A stretch of DNA of 64,000 bases from Bacillota bacterium (GCA_018725565.1 QLUR01000008.1:1-64000), one strand, 5' to 3'. Positions 49,279 through 58,225 are shown, counted from the first letter of the stretch. Numbers and translations: made by a program. Notes: generated by a model not told the origin, from the sequence alone.

Positions 49279-50059
49279 TCTCATCAAGAGCGGCCGTATC
49301 AGGCTGGCACCCTCTGTACATCAACTGGAGGCGAAGTTGCCGCCCCTGCCCGCCGGCGGAACCCGGGACGGTGTGCCGGAGAGCGGGCGGGAGTGTCAGC
49401 TTGAGCCAGACGACCTGCGGGAAGAAACAGAAAGAAAATGCGCGGAATTATTGTCCGCGGCGCTAAGGGAGCGGGAGGCCCTTCTGGAGCAGGCCCGCGT
49501 GGAAATAGAAACCCTGAGGGAAGACGCTCGTCAGGACGGCTGCGGTGCCGGTTACCTGGAAGGCTTGGCCGAAGGGCGGAGGGACGCCGAAAAGCTGCGG
49601 GCAGAGGCGGAAGAGTTGATGAGGGAAGCGAAAGGCCTGCTCCGGGAACAGCTGCTCCGGCTGGAGCCGGAAATTGTGCGCCTGTCAGTGCTCATCGCGG
49701 AGCGGTTGCTTGGCCGGCAACTCTCGCTGCTGCCGGAAACAATCGTGTCGATTGTTTCGCAGGTGCTGCAGGAAGCCCATCAATACAGGGTGGTGCTGGT
49801 CCGCGTCCACCCGGAGGACCTGCCGGTTTGTCGAGCCTTCGCCGGGGAGCTGGCTGAGAACCTGCGGGAAAAAGCGGACCTTGACTTTATCGGGGATAAA
49901 TCCCTGACTGCCGGGGATTGCCTGGTGGAAACAGACGGTGCCCTGCTGGAATGTCGGCTTGGGGAGCGTTTGGGCGAGTTGCGGGAAGTTTTGCTTAAGT
50001 TCGCGGCACAGCAACAGGCCGGAGAACAGGAGCAACTCAGCGAGGTGGCGGCGCAATGA
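49259..50059 (+). CDS. fliH: flagellar assembly protein FliH
   Basis: 266 residues. A long charged helix (about 55-140; REETERKCAELLSAALREREALLEQARVEIETLREDARQDG with G-x3-G type spacing GAGYLEGLAEGR) is followed by the FliH/YscL C-terminal domain (LSVLIAERLLGRQLSLLPETIVSIVSQVLQEAHQYRVVLVRVHPEDL). It regulates the FliI ATPase. ATG at 49259 sits almost on the GGGGGGAG; TTG at 49268 with better spacing is the alternative. Stop overlaps fliI as ATGA. Confidence 0.88.
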   Translation: MTRLLSNLIKSGRIRLAPSVHQLEAKLPPLPAGGTRDGVPESGRECQLEPDDLREETERKCAELLSAALREREALLEQARVEIETLREDARQDGCGAGYLEGLAEGRRDAEKLRAEAEELMREAKGLLREQLLRLEPEIVRLSVLIAERLLGRQLSLLPETIVSIVSQVLQEAHQYRVVLVRVHPEDLPVCRAFAGELAENLREKADLDFIGDKSLTAGDCLVETDGALLECRLGERLGELREVLLKFAAQQQAGEQEQLSEVAAQ

Positions 50060-51372
50060 GCGGCCCGAGCCTGGCCCCGTATCTGGCGGAGGTCCGCAAT
50101 TTTCCGCCGGTCAAGCTGGTCGGCAAAGTGACGCAGGTCATCGGGCTGACGGTGGAAGTACGGGGACTGCAGGCCTGCATTGGCGAAGTTTGCCGGATCC
50201 AGCTGCAGGCGGGAGGCAGTCCGGTCCAAGCGGAGGTGGTCGGGTTTCGCGACGGCCATGTGCTGATGATGCCTCTCGGCGACCTGCGGGGTGTTGGTCC
50301 CGGCTGCCACGTTGTGCCGACAGGTAAAATGCTGGGTGTGCCGGTCGGACCTGCCCTGCTCGGGCGGGTGCTGGACGGCCTGGGTAACCCGCTGGAGGGG
50401 AGCTTGCCGGAAAACATTGACTGCCTGCCGGCGGATAACGCACCGCCCAACCCGCTGGAGAGGAGGCGCATCCGAGAAATCCTGCCGACTGGTATCCGGG
50501 CCATTGATTTGCCGCTTACTTGCGGGGAAGGGCAGCGCATCGGCATCTTTTCCGGCAGCGGTGTGGGCAAATCGACCCTGTTCGGCATGATTGCCCGCCA
50601 CAGCGGGGCCGATGTCAATGTTATCGCCTTAATCGGCGAGCGCGGGAGAGAGGTGCTGGACTTTATCGAGCGCGACCTGGGACCCGACGGCCTGGCCCGC
50701 TCCGTGGTGGTGGCTGTTACGTCGGACCGGCCGCCGCTGCTGAGAATCAAGGGAGCGATGGCGGCGACGACCATCGCCGAGTATTTCCGCGATCAGGGAA
50801 TGAAAGTGATGCTGATGATGGATTCTGTAACGCGCCTGGCAATGTCGCAGAGGGAGGTGGGGCTGGCTATCGGTGAACCTCCCACGACGAAAGGGTATAC
50901 ACCTTCGGTCTTCGCTTTGCTGCCGCGCCTGCTGGAGCGGGCCGGAACTTCCCGGGCCGGCTCTATTACCGGGTTTTATACGGTGCTGGTTGACGGCGAC
51001 GACTTTAATGAACCGGTGGCTGACGCCGTCCGCAGCATACTTGACGGGCATATCGTCTTATCCCGCGAACTGGCGGAGCGCAACCACTTCCCGGCTGTCG
51101 ATGTGTCGCGCAGTGTCAGCCGCCTGATGCCGGACCTGATTACGGAGCGGCACTCCTATTTGGCCGGTTCTTTAAGGGAATGCCTGGCCGCTTACCACGA
51201 GGCGGAAGACCTGATTAACATCGGAGCCTATATTGACGGGAGCAATCCCCGCGTGGACCGGGCCCGCAGGCTGATTGAGCCTCTGAACGCTTTTTTAAGA
51301 CAGGGCATGGAAGAAAGGGCGGAGTTTGACTCAAGCACGGCATGGCTGGAGCAAATTTTAGGCAGGGAGTGA
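50056..51372 (+). CDS. fliI: flagellum-specific ATPase FliI
   Basis: 438 residues with the F1-like ATPase core: GLGNPLEG, RIGIFSGSGVGKSTLFGMIARHSGADVNVIALIGERGREV (Walker A GSGVGKST), MLMMDSVTRLAMSQREVGLAIGEPPTTKGYTPSVFALLPRLLERAG (Walker B and family signature) and ELAERNHFPAVDVSRSVSRLMP. Powers unfolding and release of export substrates with FliH and FliJ. Starts in the fliH stop (ATGA). Confidence 0.97.
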   Translation: MSGPSLAPYLAEVRNFPPVKLVGKVTQVIGLTVEVRGLQACIGEVCRIQLQAGGSPVQAEVVGFRDGHVLMMPLGDLRGVGPGCHVVPTGKMLGVPVGPALLGRVLDGLGNPLEGSLPENIDCLPADNAPPNPLERRRIREILPTGIRAIDLPLTCGEGQRIGIFSGSGVGKSTLFGMIARHSGADVNVIALIGERGREVLDFIERDLGPDGLARSVVVAVTSDRPPLLRIKGAMAATTIAEYFRDQGMKVMLMMDSVTRLAMSQREVGLAIGEPPTTKGYTPSVFALLPRLLERAGTSRAGSITGFYTVLVDGDDFNEPVADAVRSILDGHIVLSRELAERNHFPAVDVSRSVSRLMPDLITERHSYLAGSLRECLAAYHEAEDLINIGAYIDGSNPRVDRARRLIEPLNAFLRQGMEERAEFDSSTAWLEQILGRE

Positions 51373-51378
51373 TGCCCG

Positions 51379-51846
51379 GTGTCCTATAAATTTCGCCTGC
51401 AGAGAGTGCTGGACTGGCGGTTGCAGCTGGAAGAGGAGCAAAACCGCCGCCTAGGAAGCGCTTACCGCGAGACTGCCGAGGCAAAAGGGGAGCTGGACAG
51501 GTTGACGGCTTATCTGGACAAGTTGCAGGCGGAGTATTCTTCCTGCCAGTCGGAACAGGTCGATGTTCCCGGCGCGCTGCTGACCGCCGACTTCCTGGAC
51601 AGCCTGTCTTCCCGCTTAACAGAGCAGCGGCTGCTCGTGGAGCAATGTGAAAAACGCCTGGCCGAGCAGGTGCGGCAGGCGGAAAAAGCACGGCAGGAGC
51701 GAAAAGCAATGGACTCGCTGCGGGAGAAAGATGTTATCCGTTACCGCCGGGAGGCGGAGGCGCTGGAGCAGCGGCTGACCGACGAAGCGGCACGCTATGT
51801 CTATTTAGCCGGAAGTCAGAGGTCAGAAGTCAGGGATCAGAAGTAG
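51379..51846 (+). CDS. fliJ: flagellar export protein FliJ
   Basis: 155 residues, one long coiled coil (FRLQRVLDWRLQLEEEQNRRLGSAYRETAEAKGELDRLTAYLDKLQAEYSS...). This is the central stalk of the FliI hexamer. The last dozen residues (GSQRSEVRDQK) are coded by a repeat-like stretch of GTCAGA units that runs into the intergenic repeat, so the natural C-terminus may have been altered by repeat insertion. GTG start after GGGAGTGA. Confidence 0.88.
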   Translation: MSYKFRLQRVLDWRLQLEEEQNRRLGSAYRETAEAKGELDRLTAYLDKLQAEYSSCQSEQVDVPGALLTADFLDSLSSRLTEQRLLVEQCEKRLAEQVRQAEKARQERKAMDSLREKDVIRYRREAEALEQRLTDEAARYVYLAGSQRSEVRDQK

Positions 51847-51850
51847 GGAG

Positions 51851-52037
51851 GCGTACCGTGAGTACGCCGAGGAGACGAGACGACTGAGAAACGAAGTATG
51901 ACGCAGCTTATCGTCAAAATGTCCTTTCGCCCAGAAGCAAGTCAGACAAGGCACGAGGAAGCGAGGGGACGCAGGCGTACCGTGAGTACGCCGAGGAGAC
52001 GAGACGACTGAGAAACGAAGTATGACGCAGCTTATCG
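51851..52037. repeat. intergenic repeat between fliJ and fliK (two 63-bp copies)
   Basis: The 63 bases 51851-51913 are repeated at 51975-52037. They begin GCGTACCGTGAGTACGCCGA and end ACGCAGCTTATCG, with a 61-base spacer containing CGCCCAGAAGCAAGTCAGACAAGGCACGAGG. The reverse complement of this unit is clearly related to the tandem repeat between flhB and flhA (61515-61826). It holds no gene; false reading frames cross it. Confidence 0.9.
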
Positions 52038-52057
52038 GCGAAAGGAGGTGATGAATC

Positions 52058-53395
52058 ATGGAAACTTCAATGGTAACAACCCAGTCTGCAACAACATGCT
52101 TGCCGGCTTTTCTGCCGGCAGGAAAGCTGTGCCCGGTCTCTTTGCCAGCCAAGCAGGCGGCTGTTGCTCTTGGCCCGCCGGCGGACAGCGGCCCGGCAGA
52201 CAAGGAACCGGTTTCGGAGGGTGAGTTTGCCGTCTTGCTGGCTGCGCTGCAGGGACAGGCAGTCAAAGCAAGAGGGGTATCCGGGCCGGTAACGCCAGAA
52301 CCGCCTGCTCCGGCAGGGCTGCCGATGGCGGAGCAACCTGCCTGTCTGCAGGTGCCGGGTGCCGGAGTCTTGTTAACGCAGATGCAAGAGAAGCCGCCGG
52401 CCGGAACCGAAGCGGTTTGGCTGTCCTGCCTGAATCTGCCAGGTTCGGCTGAGACGCAGGCGTCGCCAATGCTTAAAGGCGCATGGCAGGAGTACGTGAG
52501 CCGTAAAACCGTTGTCGCCGGCCTTAAGCCGGGAGAACAGGCGCTGCAGGCTGTTCCGCTGAACGGACAGCAGCTTGAGACGGAGCCGGCGAAAACGGTG
52601 CCGCTGCCGGAGAGCGCAGCAGCCGGCCTAAAGCCGGGAGAGCTGCCGTTGCCGGCTGCCCCGCTGAACGGGCAGACTGCTGCGGAAAAAGCGCTGGCCA
52701 CGGCGCTGCCGGAAGTAGCAGGGGCTGAGGCCGCTGAACCGCAGGGGCTGAAAACCAGCTTTGAACAGCAGCCGCCGCCCCAGGGGGAAGAAAATGCTCC
52801 GGGACCGGCAAAAGCTGCTTTTGCCGGCACAGAACTGCCTTCGGCAGTGCGGGCGGAAAGAAGCCTGACCGGGGGACCGGACCGGGAACAGGGCGAGGGG
52901 AAGCCGGCGGAGAGCAGTTCACAGGCGGTCTTTAAGGCAACCGGGTCTGTACCTGAGCCGGTGCAGGCGGAAATAGTCCAGCGGTTGCAGTCCGTGAAAA
53001 GCGCGGTAGTGGAGCAGGTGCTGGAAAAGATGGTCTTTTCCCGGACCGAATCCGGAGAGGTGAAGGTTTTTATCCGGCTGAAACCCCCGGCACTCGGCGA
53101 GGTGGAAATCAGCCTGCAGATGGAGGAGGGGCGGCTTACCGGCAGGATTGTGGCCGAAAGTCTCCTGGTCCGGGAAGTGCTGGAAGCCTCTCTCGGTCAG
53201 CTGCGCCAACGCCTCGAAGCGCAACAGATCCAGGTTGCGGAACTGACGGTCGGCTCGGGACAGGAAAAAGGCTTTCACCACGGCCGGGACAGGACAGAAG
53301 CGCTGACACCGTTTCCCTGGGGGCGGGAGCAGCAAGGGGAAGAGGCGAGCCCGCTGCCAGCCGCTGCCCCCGGCTTGTTGAACGCCTTGGCCTGA
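52058..53395 (+). CDS. fliK: flagellar hook-length control protein FliK
   Basis: 445 residues. The first 300 are Pro/Ala/Gly-rich and likely disordered, with an internal duplication AGLKPGEQALQAVPLNGQ / AGLKPGELPLPAAPLNGQ near 155 and 190. The C-terminal FliK domain is clear (VFIRLKPPALGEVEISLQMEEGRLTGRIVAESLLVREVLEASLGQLRQRLEAQQIQVAELTV). It measures hook length and switches export specificity through FlhB. AAAGGAGGTGAT before the ATG is an almost perfect ribosome binding site right after the repeat. Confidence 0.9.
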   Translation: METSMVTTQSATTCLPAFLPAGKLCPVSLPAKQAAVALGPPADSGPADKEPVSEGEFAVLLAALQGQAVKARGVSGPVTPEPPAPAGLPMAEQPACLQVPGAGVLLTQMQEKPPAGTEAVWLSCLNLPGSAETQASPMLKGAWQEYVSRKTVVAGLKPGEQALQAVPLNGQQLETEPAKTVPLPESAAAGLKPGELPLPAAPLNGQTAAEKALATALPEVAGAEAAEPQGLKTSFEQQPPPQGEENAPGPAKAAFAGTELPSAVRAERSLTGGPDREQGEGKPAESSSQAVFKATGSVPEPVQAEIVQRLQSVKSAVVEQVLEKMVFSRTESGEVKVFIRLKPPALGEVEISLQMEEGRLTGRIVAESLLVREVLEASLGQLRQRLEAQQIQVAELTVGSGQEKGFHHGRDRTEALTPFPWGREQQGEEASPLPAAAPGLLNALA

Positions 53396-53468
53396 GGCTG
53401 GCGGGAAAGCCGGAAAATTCGGACAGAACCACCTGGAAAACAGTTCAACAAGTTTAGGAGGTGTAAAC

Positions 53469-53933
53469 ATGTCGACGATAAACGCGGTCAATGCAGGATT
53501 GCAGGGGCAGCCGGCCCGAAAAACGGGGGCGATGCAGACCTTAGGTAAAGATGTTTTTCTGAAACTCCTGGTTACTCAGCTCCGCCACCAGAATCCGCTG
53601 AACCCGCAGGACAACAGTGCCTTTGTGGCGCAGATGGCGCAGTTTACAGCCCTTGAGCAGATGCAGAACCTGAATCAGCAGCTGGGCAGGATGCTGGAGC
53701 TGCAGGCAGGGGTCCTGGCTCCCGCCATGCTGGACCGTTGGGTAACCGTCCCGGGAGAGGAGGGGCAAGAGCAGAGCGGCAGGGTGCAGGCCGTGGAATA
53801 CTCTGCCGGCAAGACGTGGCTGGTGGTAAACGGTGAACGCTTTGCCCTGGAAACAGTGCAAAGGGTGGCGCCGGCACCGGACAGCGGGGAAACAGTTTTA
53901 AACAGCGTCGCCGGTGAGAATCATGGACTTTAA
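53469..53933 (+). CDS. flgD: flagellar hook assembly scaffold FlgD
   Basis: 154 residues, with LGKDVFLKLLVTQLRHQNPLNPQDNSAFVAQMAQFTALEQMQNLNQQL, the FlgD N-terminal signature. The C-terminal part is short and gives only the SH3-like half (VTVPGEEGQEQSGRVQAVEYSAGKTWLVVNGERFALETVQRV), as in Bacillus FlgD, and no FlgD Ig domain. AGGAGGTG precedes the ATG. Overlaps the next gene. Confidence 0.93.
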   Translation: MSTINAVNAGLQGQPARKTGAMQTLGKDVFLKLLVTQLRHQNPLNPQDNSAFVAQMAQFTALEQMQNLNQQLGRMLELQAGVLAPAMLDRWVTVPGEEGQEQSGRVQAVEYSAGKTWLVVNGERFALETVQRVAPAPDSGETVLNSVAGENHGL

Positions 53934-54303
53934 CGTTCGCATCCCGCCGCAGCAACCGGGGCAGCCGGCCTTCCCGCCGTCCAAACCGGCTCACGTCCCG
54001 CAGAGCGGAGGTTTTGCCAGGGTCTGGCAGGAGACGGTGCAGCAGCAGGAACTGAAGTTTTCCGCCCACGCCCTGCAAAAGATGGAGTCCCGCCGCATAA
54101 CGCTGGCGGAGGCGGACCTGAGCAAGATCAGCGCCGCGATGACCACTGCCGACAGAAAAGGAGCCCGGGCTTCGCTGCTGCTGTACAATGATGTGGCCCT
54201 GGTGGCCAGCGTCAGGAACAGGACGATTGTGACGGCGATTAACGGCGAGGAGTTGCGTGACCATGTGTTTACGAACATTGACAGCGCGGTGATTATCAGG
54301 TAA
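53923..54303 (+). CDS. flagellar operon protein (TIGR02530 family)
   Basis: 126 residues. The region LKFSAHALQKMESRRITLAEADLSKISAAMTTADRKGARASLLLYNDVALVASVRNRTIVTAINGEELRDHVFTNIDSAVII matches the small protein always found between flgD and flgE in Firmicutes. Function not settled. ATG at 53923 with GGTGAG just before; an in-frame GTG at 53914 is the alternative. Confidence 0.85.
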   Translation: MDFNVRIPPQQPGQPAFPPSKPAHVPQSGGFARVWQETVQQQELKFSAHALQKMESRRITLAEADLSKISAAMTTADRKGARASLLLYNDVALVASVRNRTIVTAINGEELRDHVFTNIDSAVIIR

Positions 54304-54396
54304 TGGCCGGACCTCGGAAGAGGGGGCCATGGGCCGCCGAACGACGGAAGCGGCCGTAAATCAGCCAAAATCTTCTATATTAAGGAGGTCATTGAT

Positions 54397-55635
54397 GTGC
54401 AAAGGTCTTTGTTTACAGCGGTAACGGGTTTGCGCAACCATCAGGTCAAGATGGATGTGCTGGGAAACAATATCGCCAATGTCAATACCACGGCGTTTAA
54501 AAGCGGCAGGGTGCGCTTCCAGGACATCCTGAGCCAGAACATCAGGGGGGCGAGCGCGCCGCAGCCGGGCCGCGGCGGGACTAACCCGGCGCAGGTGGGG
54601 CTGGGCATGAGTATCGGGGCCATTGATACCATTCATACCCAAGGGAGCATGCAGAGCACCGGACGGGCCACCGACCTGGCCATCCAGGGCAACGGCTTTT
54701 TTGTGATGAGCGACGGGCCGAACCGCCTGTATACCAGGGACGGCTCTTTTTCCCTCGGTGCCGACGGGGACCTGGTCAACTCGGCCACCGGCCTGAAGCC
54801 GCTGGGCTGGACGGCTGACGCCGCCGGCGTAATAAACACCGCGGCGCCGCTTGGCGCGCTGAACATTCCCTTTGGGCAGAGGGTAACGACCATGGCCACG
54901 GCCAACCTGACCCTGGGCGGCAACCTGAATGCCACGGCGGCAACCGGTGCTCCCGGCGCCTACCTGACGGAGGTGCTGGTCTATGACTCGCAGGGCGGGC
55001 TGCATACCCTGGAGATAACTTTTACCAGGACGGCAGCCAATGCCTGGGGCTGGCTGGCGGAGAGGATTGTGCCGGGCACGCCGCCGGTCAGGACAAGTGT
55101 CGGCAGCGGGACGCTGACTTTTGATACTTCCGGCAACCTGACTGCTTCCGCCGGGGGTCCGATTACCTTTACTCCAACGGGGGTGGCGGCGTTGTCCATT
55201 ACGCCGGATTTCAGCGGCTTAACCCAGGTGGTGGGATCAAGCAGTGCGCTGGTCCGCTTCCAGGACGGCTTTCCGGTCGGCGAACTGGATACCTTTACCA
55301 TTGGCAAGACCGGCATAATCAGCGGTGTGTTTACCAACGGGCTGGTGCGGGACCTGGGCCAACTGGCGCTGGCCGCCTTTCCCAACAGTGAGGGCCTGCT
55401 GAAGGCAGCCGCTAATATGTACCAGGTTTCCTCCAATTCCGGTCTGCCAAGGGTGGGAGTGGCCGGGCAGGAGGGGCGGGGCATCATTGAGACGGGCACA
55501 CTGGAAATGTCCAACGTTGACCTGGCGACAGAGTTTACGGAGATGATTACCACCTCCCGGGCTTTTCAGGCCAACTCCAGAGTGATTACCTCTTCTGATG
55601 AGTTATTGCAGGAAGTGGTCAATCTCAAAAGATAA
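54397..55635 (+). CDS. flgE: flagellar hook protein FlgE
   Basis: 412 residues: QRSLFTAVTGLRNHQVKMDVLGNNIANVNTTAFKSGRVRFQDILSQNI at the N-terminus, GNGFFVMSDGPNRLYTRDGSFSLGADGDLVNSATG in the FlgE/F/G fold, and the C-terminal NVDLATEFTEMITTSRAFQANSRVITSSDELLQEVVNLKR. Builds the hook. GTG follows AAGGAGGTCATT. The length suits a hook protein. Confidence 0.95.
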   Translation: MQRSLFTAVTGLRNHQVKMDVLGNNIANVNTTAFKSGRVRFQDILSQNIRGASAPQPGRGGTNPAQVGLGMSIGAIDTIHTQGSMQSTGRATDLAIQGNGFFVMSDGPNRLYTRDGSFSLGADGDLVNSATGLKPLGWTADAAGVINTAAPLGALNIPFGQRVTTMATANLTLGGNLNATAATGAPGAYLTEVLVYDSQGGLHTLEITFTRTAANAWGWLAERIVPGTPPVRTSVGSGTLTFDTSGNLTASAGGPITFTPTGVAALSITPDFSGLTQVVGSSSALVRFQDGFPVGELDTFTIGKTGIISGVFTNGLVRDLGQLALAAFPNSEGLLKAAANMYQVSSNSGLPRVGVAGQEGRGIIETGTLEMSNVDLATEFTEMITTSRAFQANSRVITSSDELLQEVVNLKR

Positions 55636-55669
55636 ATTTTGGTGAGCAGTAATATCTGGGAGTGAGCTT

Positions 55670-56503
55670 ATGCAGCAACAGCGGATGGACCTGATGACCG
55701 TGATCGGGATAATATTGGGCATTTCCTTGGTCTTAGGCGCTATTGCCATGGGCGGCAGCATCATGCTGTTCTGGAGCCTGGCCTCGGTGATGATTACTGT
55801 CGGCGGCTCGTTTGCCGCCCTGCTGATTAATTTCCAGCTCCCCCAGATTACCATGGTCGCCAGTGTAACAAAAGCCGCTTTTTTAAGCGAGGTCCAGGAT
55901 ATGGGCGAGCTGGTGCGCCTGTTTGTGCGCCTGGGGCAGAAAGCCCGCCGCGAGGGTTTGCTGGCGCTCGAGGATGAGCTGGAAACCTTAAACGACAAAT
56001 TCTTGGTCAATGGCCTGCAAATGGTTATTGACGGCTTGGACCCGGAGCTGATTCGTGATATCATGGAAACCGAGGTCACGGCCACGGAGCAGCGCCATAA
56101 GCTGGGCCAGGATGTCTTCCGGGCCTGGGGCACGCTGGCGCCGGCCTTCGGCATGATCGGCACCTTGATCGGCTTGATTCAGATGCTGGCCCACCTGGAC
56201 GATCCTGCCAGAATAGGCCCCGGCATGGCTGTGGCGCTGATTACCACCTTTTACGGCTCCTTGATGGCCAACCTGTTTTTCATTCCCATGGCCGGCAAGC
56301 TGGCCATCCGCAGCGATGCGGAAAGCTCGCTGAAGGAAGCGGTCATTGAAGGCGTGCTCTCTATCCAGGCCGGCACAAACCCGCGCATCCTCCAGGAGAA
56401 GCTGAAGGCGTTCATTTCCCCTCAGGAACGGGAGGAAATGGAGCGCAAGAGCAAAGAACGGGAAACCCAGGGCAGCGAGGAGATGGTGCTGGACAATGCC
56501 TAG
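55670..56503 (+). CDS. motA: flagellar motor stator protein MotA
   Basis: 277 residues with four membrane helices (about 8-28, 32-52, 150-170 and 185-205). The TM3-4 signature LAPAFGMIGTLIGLIQMLAHLDDPARIGPGMAVALITTFYGSLMANLFFIPMAGKL is intact. It pairs with MotB to form the ion channel that turns FliG. GGGAGTGAG before the ATG. Overlaps motB by eight bases. Confidence 0.95.
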   Translation: MQQQRMDLMTVIGIILGISLVLGAIAMGGSIMLFWSLASVMITVGGSFAALLINFQLPQITMVASVTKAAFLSEVQDMGELVRLFVRLGQKARREGLLALEDELETLNDKFLVNGLQMVIDGLDPELIRDIMETEVTATEQRHKLGQDVFRAWGTLAPAFGMIGTLIGLIQMLAHLDDPARIGPGMAVALITTFYGSLMANLFFIPMAGKLAIRSDAESSLKEAVIEGVLSIQAGTNPRILQEKLKAFISPQEREEMERKSKERETQGSEEMVLDNA

Positions 56504-57242
56504 GAAGCGGAAAGAAGCGTCTGTTCCTGACGGTGCGCCGGCGTGGATGGTGACCTACGGCGATATGGTTACCTTGCTGCTTTGCTTTTTTGTCCTGCTG
56601 TTTTCCTTCTCAGTGATTGATCAGGTAAGATTCCAGCAGATTATGGCCTCCATCCAGATAGCTTTCATGGGAGAACGAGGGATTATGCAGGCCAGTCCGG
56701 AAGTATCAAGACAGCAGCACCTGGAGCTGATTGTGCCCCATAGGTTTGACGAGGTGCTGGTTACTTACCATGTTGTCCAGGATTTTGTGCAGGAGGAAAG
56801 GCTGGAGGAGATGGTCAGCCTGCGGGTTGAAGAACGGGGCGTGGTCCTTGAGATCCAGGACCAGATTTTGTTCGACTCCGGCAGGGCGGATCTGAAACCC
56901 GGGGCGGTGCCGCTGCTGGACAAGGTAGCCGTAATTCTGCAAAGGGTTCCCAACAAAGTAATTGTGGAAGGGCATACCGATAATGTGCCCATCAGTACGG
57001 TCTTTTTCCCTTCCAACTGGGAGCTGTCCGTGGGCAGGGCCGTACGGGTGGTGCGCGCGTTAAGCGAGCAGCGGGAACTCGATCCAAGACGTTTCGTCGC
57101 CACCGGTTTTGGTGAGTATCATCCGGTAGCGACCAACCAAACCGCGCTGGGGCGGTCGCGTAACCGCCGGGTAAATATCATCATTTCAGACGTCATACCG
57201 GCGGAGGGGGAGGGGGGGCAGCATGAAGAAGGAGCCCGCTAA
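56496..57242 (+). CDS. motB: flagellar motor stator protein MotB
   Basis: 248 residues. The single helix starts WMVTYGDMVTLLLCFFVLLFSFS, with D23 as the ion-binding aspartate, followed by the plug. The OmpA-like peptidoglycan domain is at about 125-235 (VILQRVPNKVIVEGHTDNVPIST...NWELSVGRAVRVVRAL...RNRRVNIII). The helix reads more like sodium-type MotS (MVTYSDLITLI...FF) than Bacillus MotB; the ion is therefore uncertain. Coupled to motA and fliL by overlaps. Confidence 0.93.
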   Translation: MPRKRKEASVPDGAPAWMVTYGDMVTLLLCFFVLLFSFSVIDQVRFQQIMASIQIAFMGERGIMQASPEVSRQQHLELIVPHRFDEVLVTYHVVQDFVQEERLEEMVSLRVEERGVVLEIQDQILFDSGRADLKPGAVPLLDKVAVILQRVPNKVIVEGHTDNVPISTVFFPSNWELSVGRAVRVVRALSEQRELDPRRFVATGFGEYHPVATNQTALGRSRNRRVNIIISDVIPAEGEGGQHEEGAR

Positions 57243-57729
57243 AAAGGAAAAAGCGGCTGACGGCAAGCCGCGAAACCTGAAAAAATGGCTGCTGATCATT
57301 GTGGCGGCACTGGCGCTGGTGGCGCTGGTGATCGTGGTTGCCGGCCAGGTCAGCTCCCGTTTTTTGCGGCAGGCGGCGGAAAACGGCGAGGCACGGCAGG
57401 GAGAGGAGGCTCCTGGCGCCCGGAGGCCGCACCGCTTGCACGGCCCGCTCGAGTTTACTGTCAACCTGGCAGAAGCCGGGCAACGACGCTACCTCAAGGT
57501 GACCATAACCCTGGCCTTTGCGGACAGGGCGCTGGCGGATGAACTGGTGGACTCAGACCCGATGCTGCGTGATTTGATTATCGGCGTGCTGCGCGGCAAG
57601 ACGGCGGCGGAGGTGGCGGACCCGGGCGGTACGGAAAAGCTGCGGAGCGAAATTGTTGCCGCGCTGAACGCTGCTCTGACCGGGGGACAGATTACAGCCT
57701 TGTATTTTACCGAATTTTTGATTCAATAG
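57223..57729 (+). CDS. fliL: flagellar basal-body associated protein FliL
   Basis: 168 residues: basic start, one membrane helix (about 20-44), then the FliL domain (LHGPLEFTVNLAEAGQRRYLKVTITLAFADRALADELVDSDPMLRDLIIGVLRGKTAAEVADPGGTEKLRSEIVAALNAAL). It surrounds the stator. Overlaps motB by 20 bases. Followed directly by fliN, without fliM. Confidence 0.93.
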   Translation: MKKEPAKKEKAADGKPRNLKKWLLIIVAALALVALVIVVAGQVSSRFLRQAAENGEARQGEEAPGARRPHRLHGPLEFTVNLAEAGQRRYLKVTITLAFADRALADELVDSDPMLRDLIIGVLRGKTAAEVADPGGTEKLRSEIVAALNAALTGGQITALYFTEFLIQ

Positions 57730-57737
57730 GGGGCAAG

Positions 57738-58220
57738 ATGAGTTCTTCCTTTCTTTCTCAGGCCGAAATCGAAGTGTTGCTCAGCCGCTTGAATTCTGCG
57801 GGCATAGGCGGGGAAGAGCTGCCCGCGGAGCCGGTGTCTCTGCCGGAAGCCGCGCCGCCGGGGACAACGGCTCACAAAACAGAGGGCAAACAGGGGCCTG
57901 CCCGGCGGGAAGTGGAGCGGGTCAGTTTCCCTGAGCTGCAGGAAGCAAGAACAGCCGGGAAAAACAGCTTGGAACTGTTTTATGATACCCCGGTTACCCT
58001 GGTGCTGGAGCTTGGCTCAGCTGAGTTAAAAGTAGGGGAAGTGCTGGCGTTGCAGAAGAATTCCATCATTAAGCTTGACCGGCTGGCAGGAGAAAATGTG
58101 ACTATGCTCGTTAACGGGTACCCGCTTGCTTCCGGGGAGGTGGTCGTAATCAACGAGAATTTCGGTTTCCGGGTAACAGCAGTGGGGTTTCCCGGCCGTG
58201 CAAAGGCGGAGAAGGGGTAA
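57738..58220 (+). CDS. fliN: flagellar motor switch protein FliN (with FliM/FliY-like N-terminus)
   Basis: 160 residues. The C-terminal ~85 form a SpoA domain (FYDTPVTLVLELGSAELKVGEVLALQKNSIIKLDRLAGENVTMLVNGYPLASGEVVVINENFGFRVTAV). The first residues FLSQAEIEVLLSRLNS resemble the CheY-binding LSQ-EID-LL motif of FliM and FliY. No CheC-like middle domain exists, so it is too small for FliY. fliM should precede it but does not. GGGGGC before the ATG. Confidence 0.9.
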   Translation: MSSSFLSQAEIEVLLSRLNSAGIGGEELPAEPVSLPEAAPPGTTAHKTEGKQGPARREVERVSFPELQEARTAGKNSLELFYDTPVTLVLELGSAELKVGEVLALQKNSIIKLDRLAGENVTMLVNGYPLASGEVVVINENFGFRVTAVGFPGRAKAEKG

Positions 58221-58225
58221 ACCGG

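Noticed and set aside
51823-52830. Long minus-strand reading frame (335 residues) opposite fliK
   Set aside because: Lies opposite a clearly supported fliK, is Ala/Gly/Pro/Ser-rich and reads through the intergenic repeat; it is a shadow.
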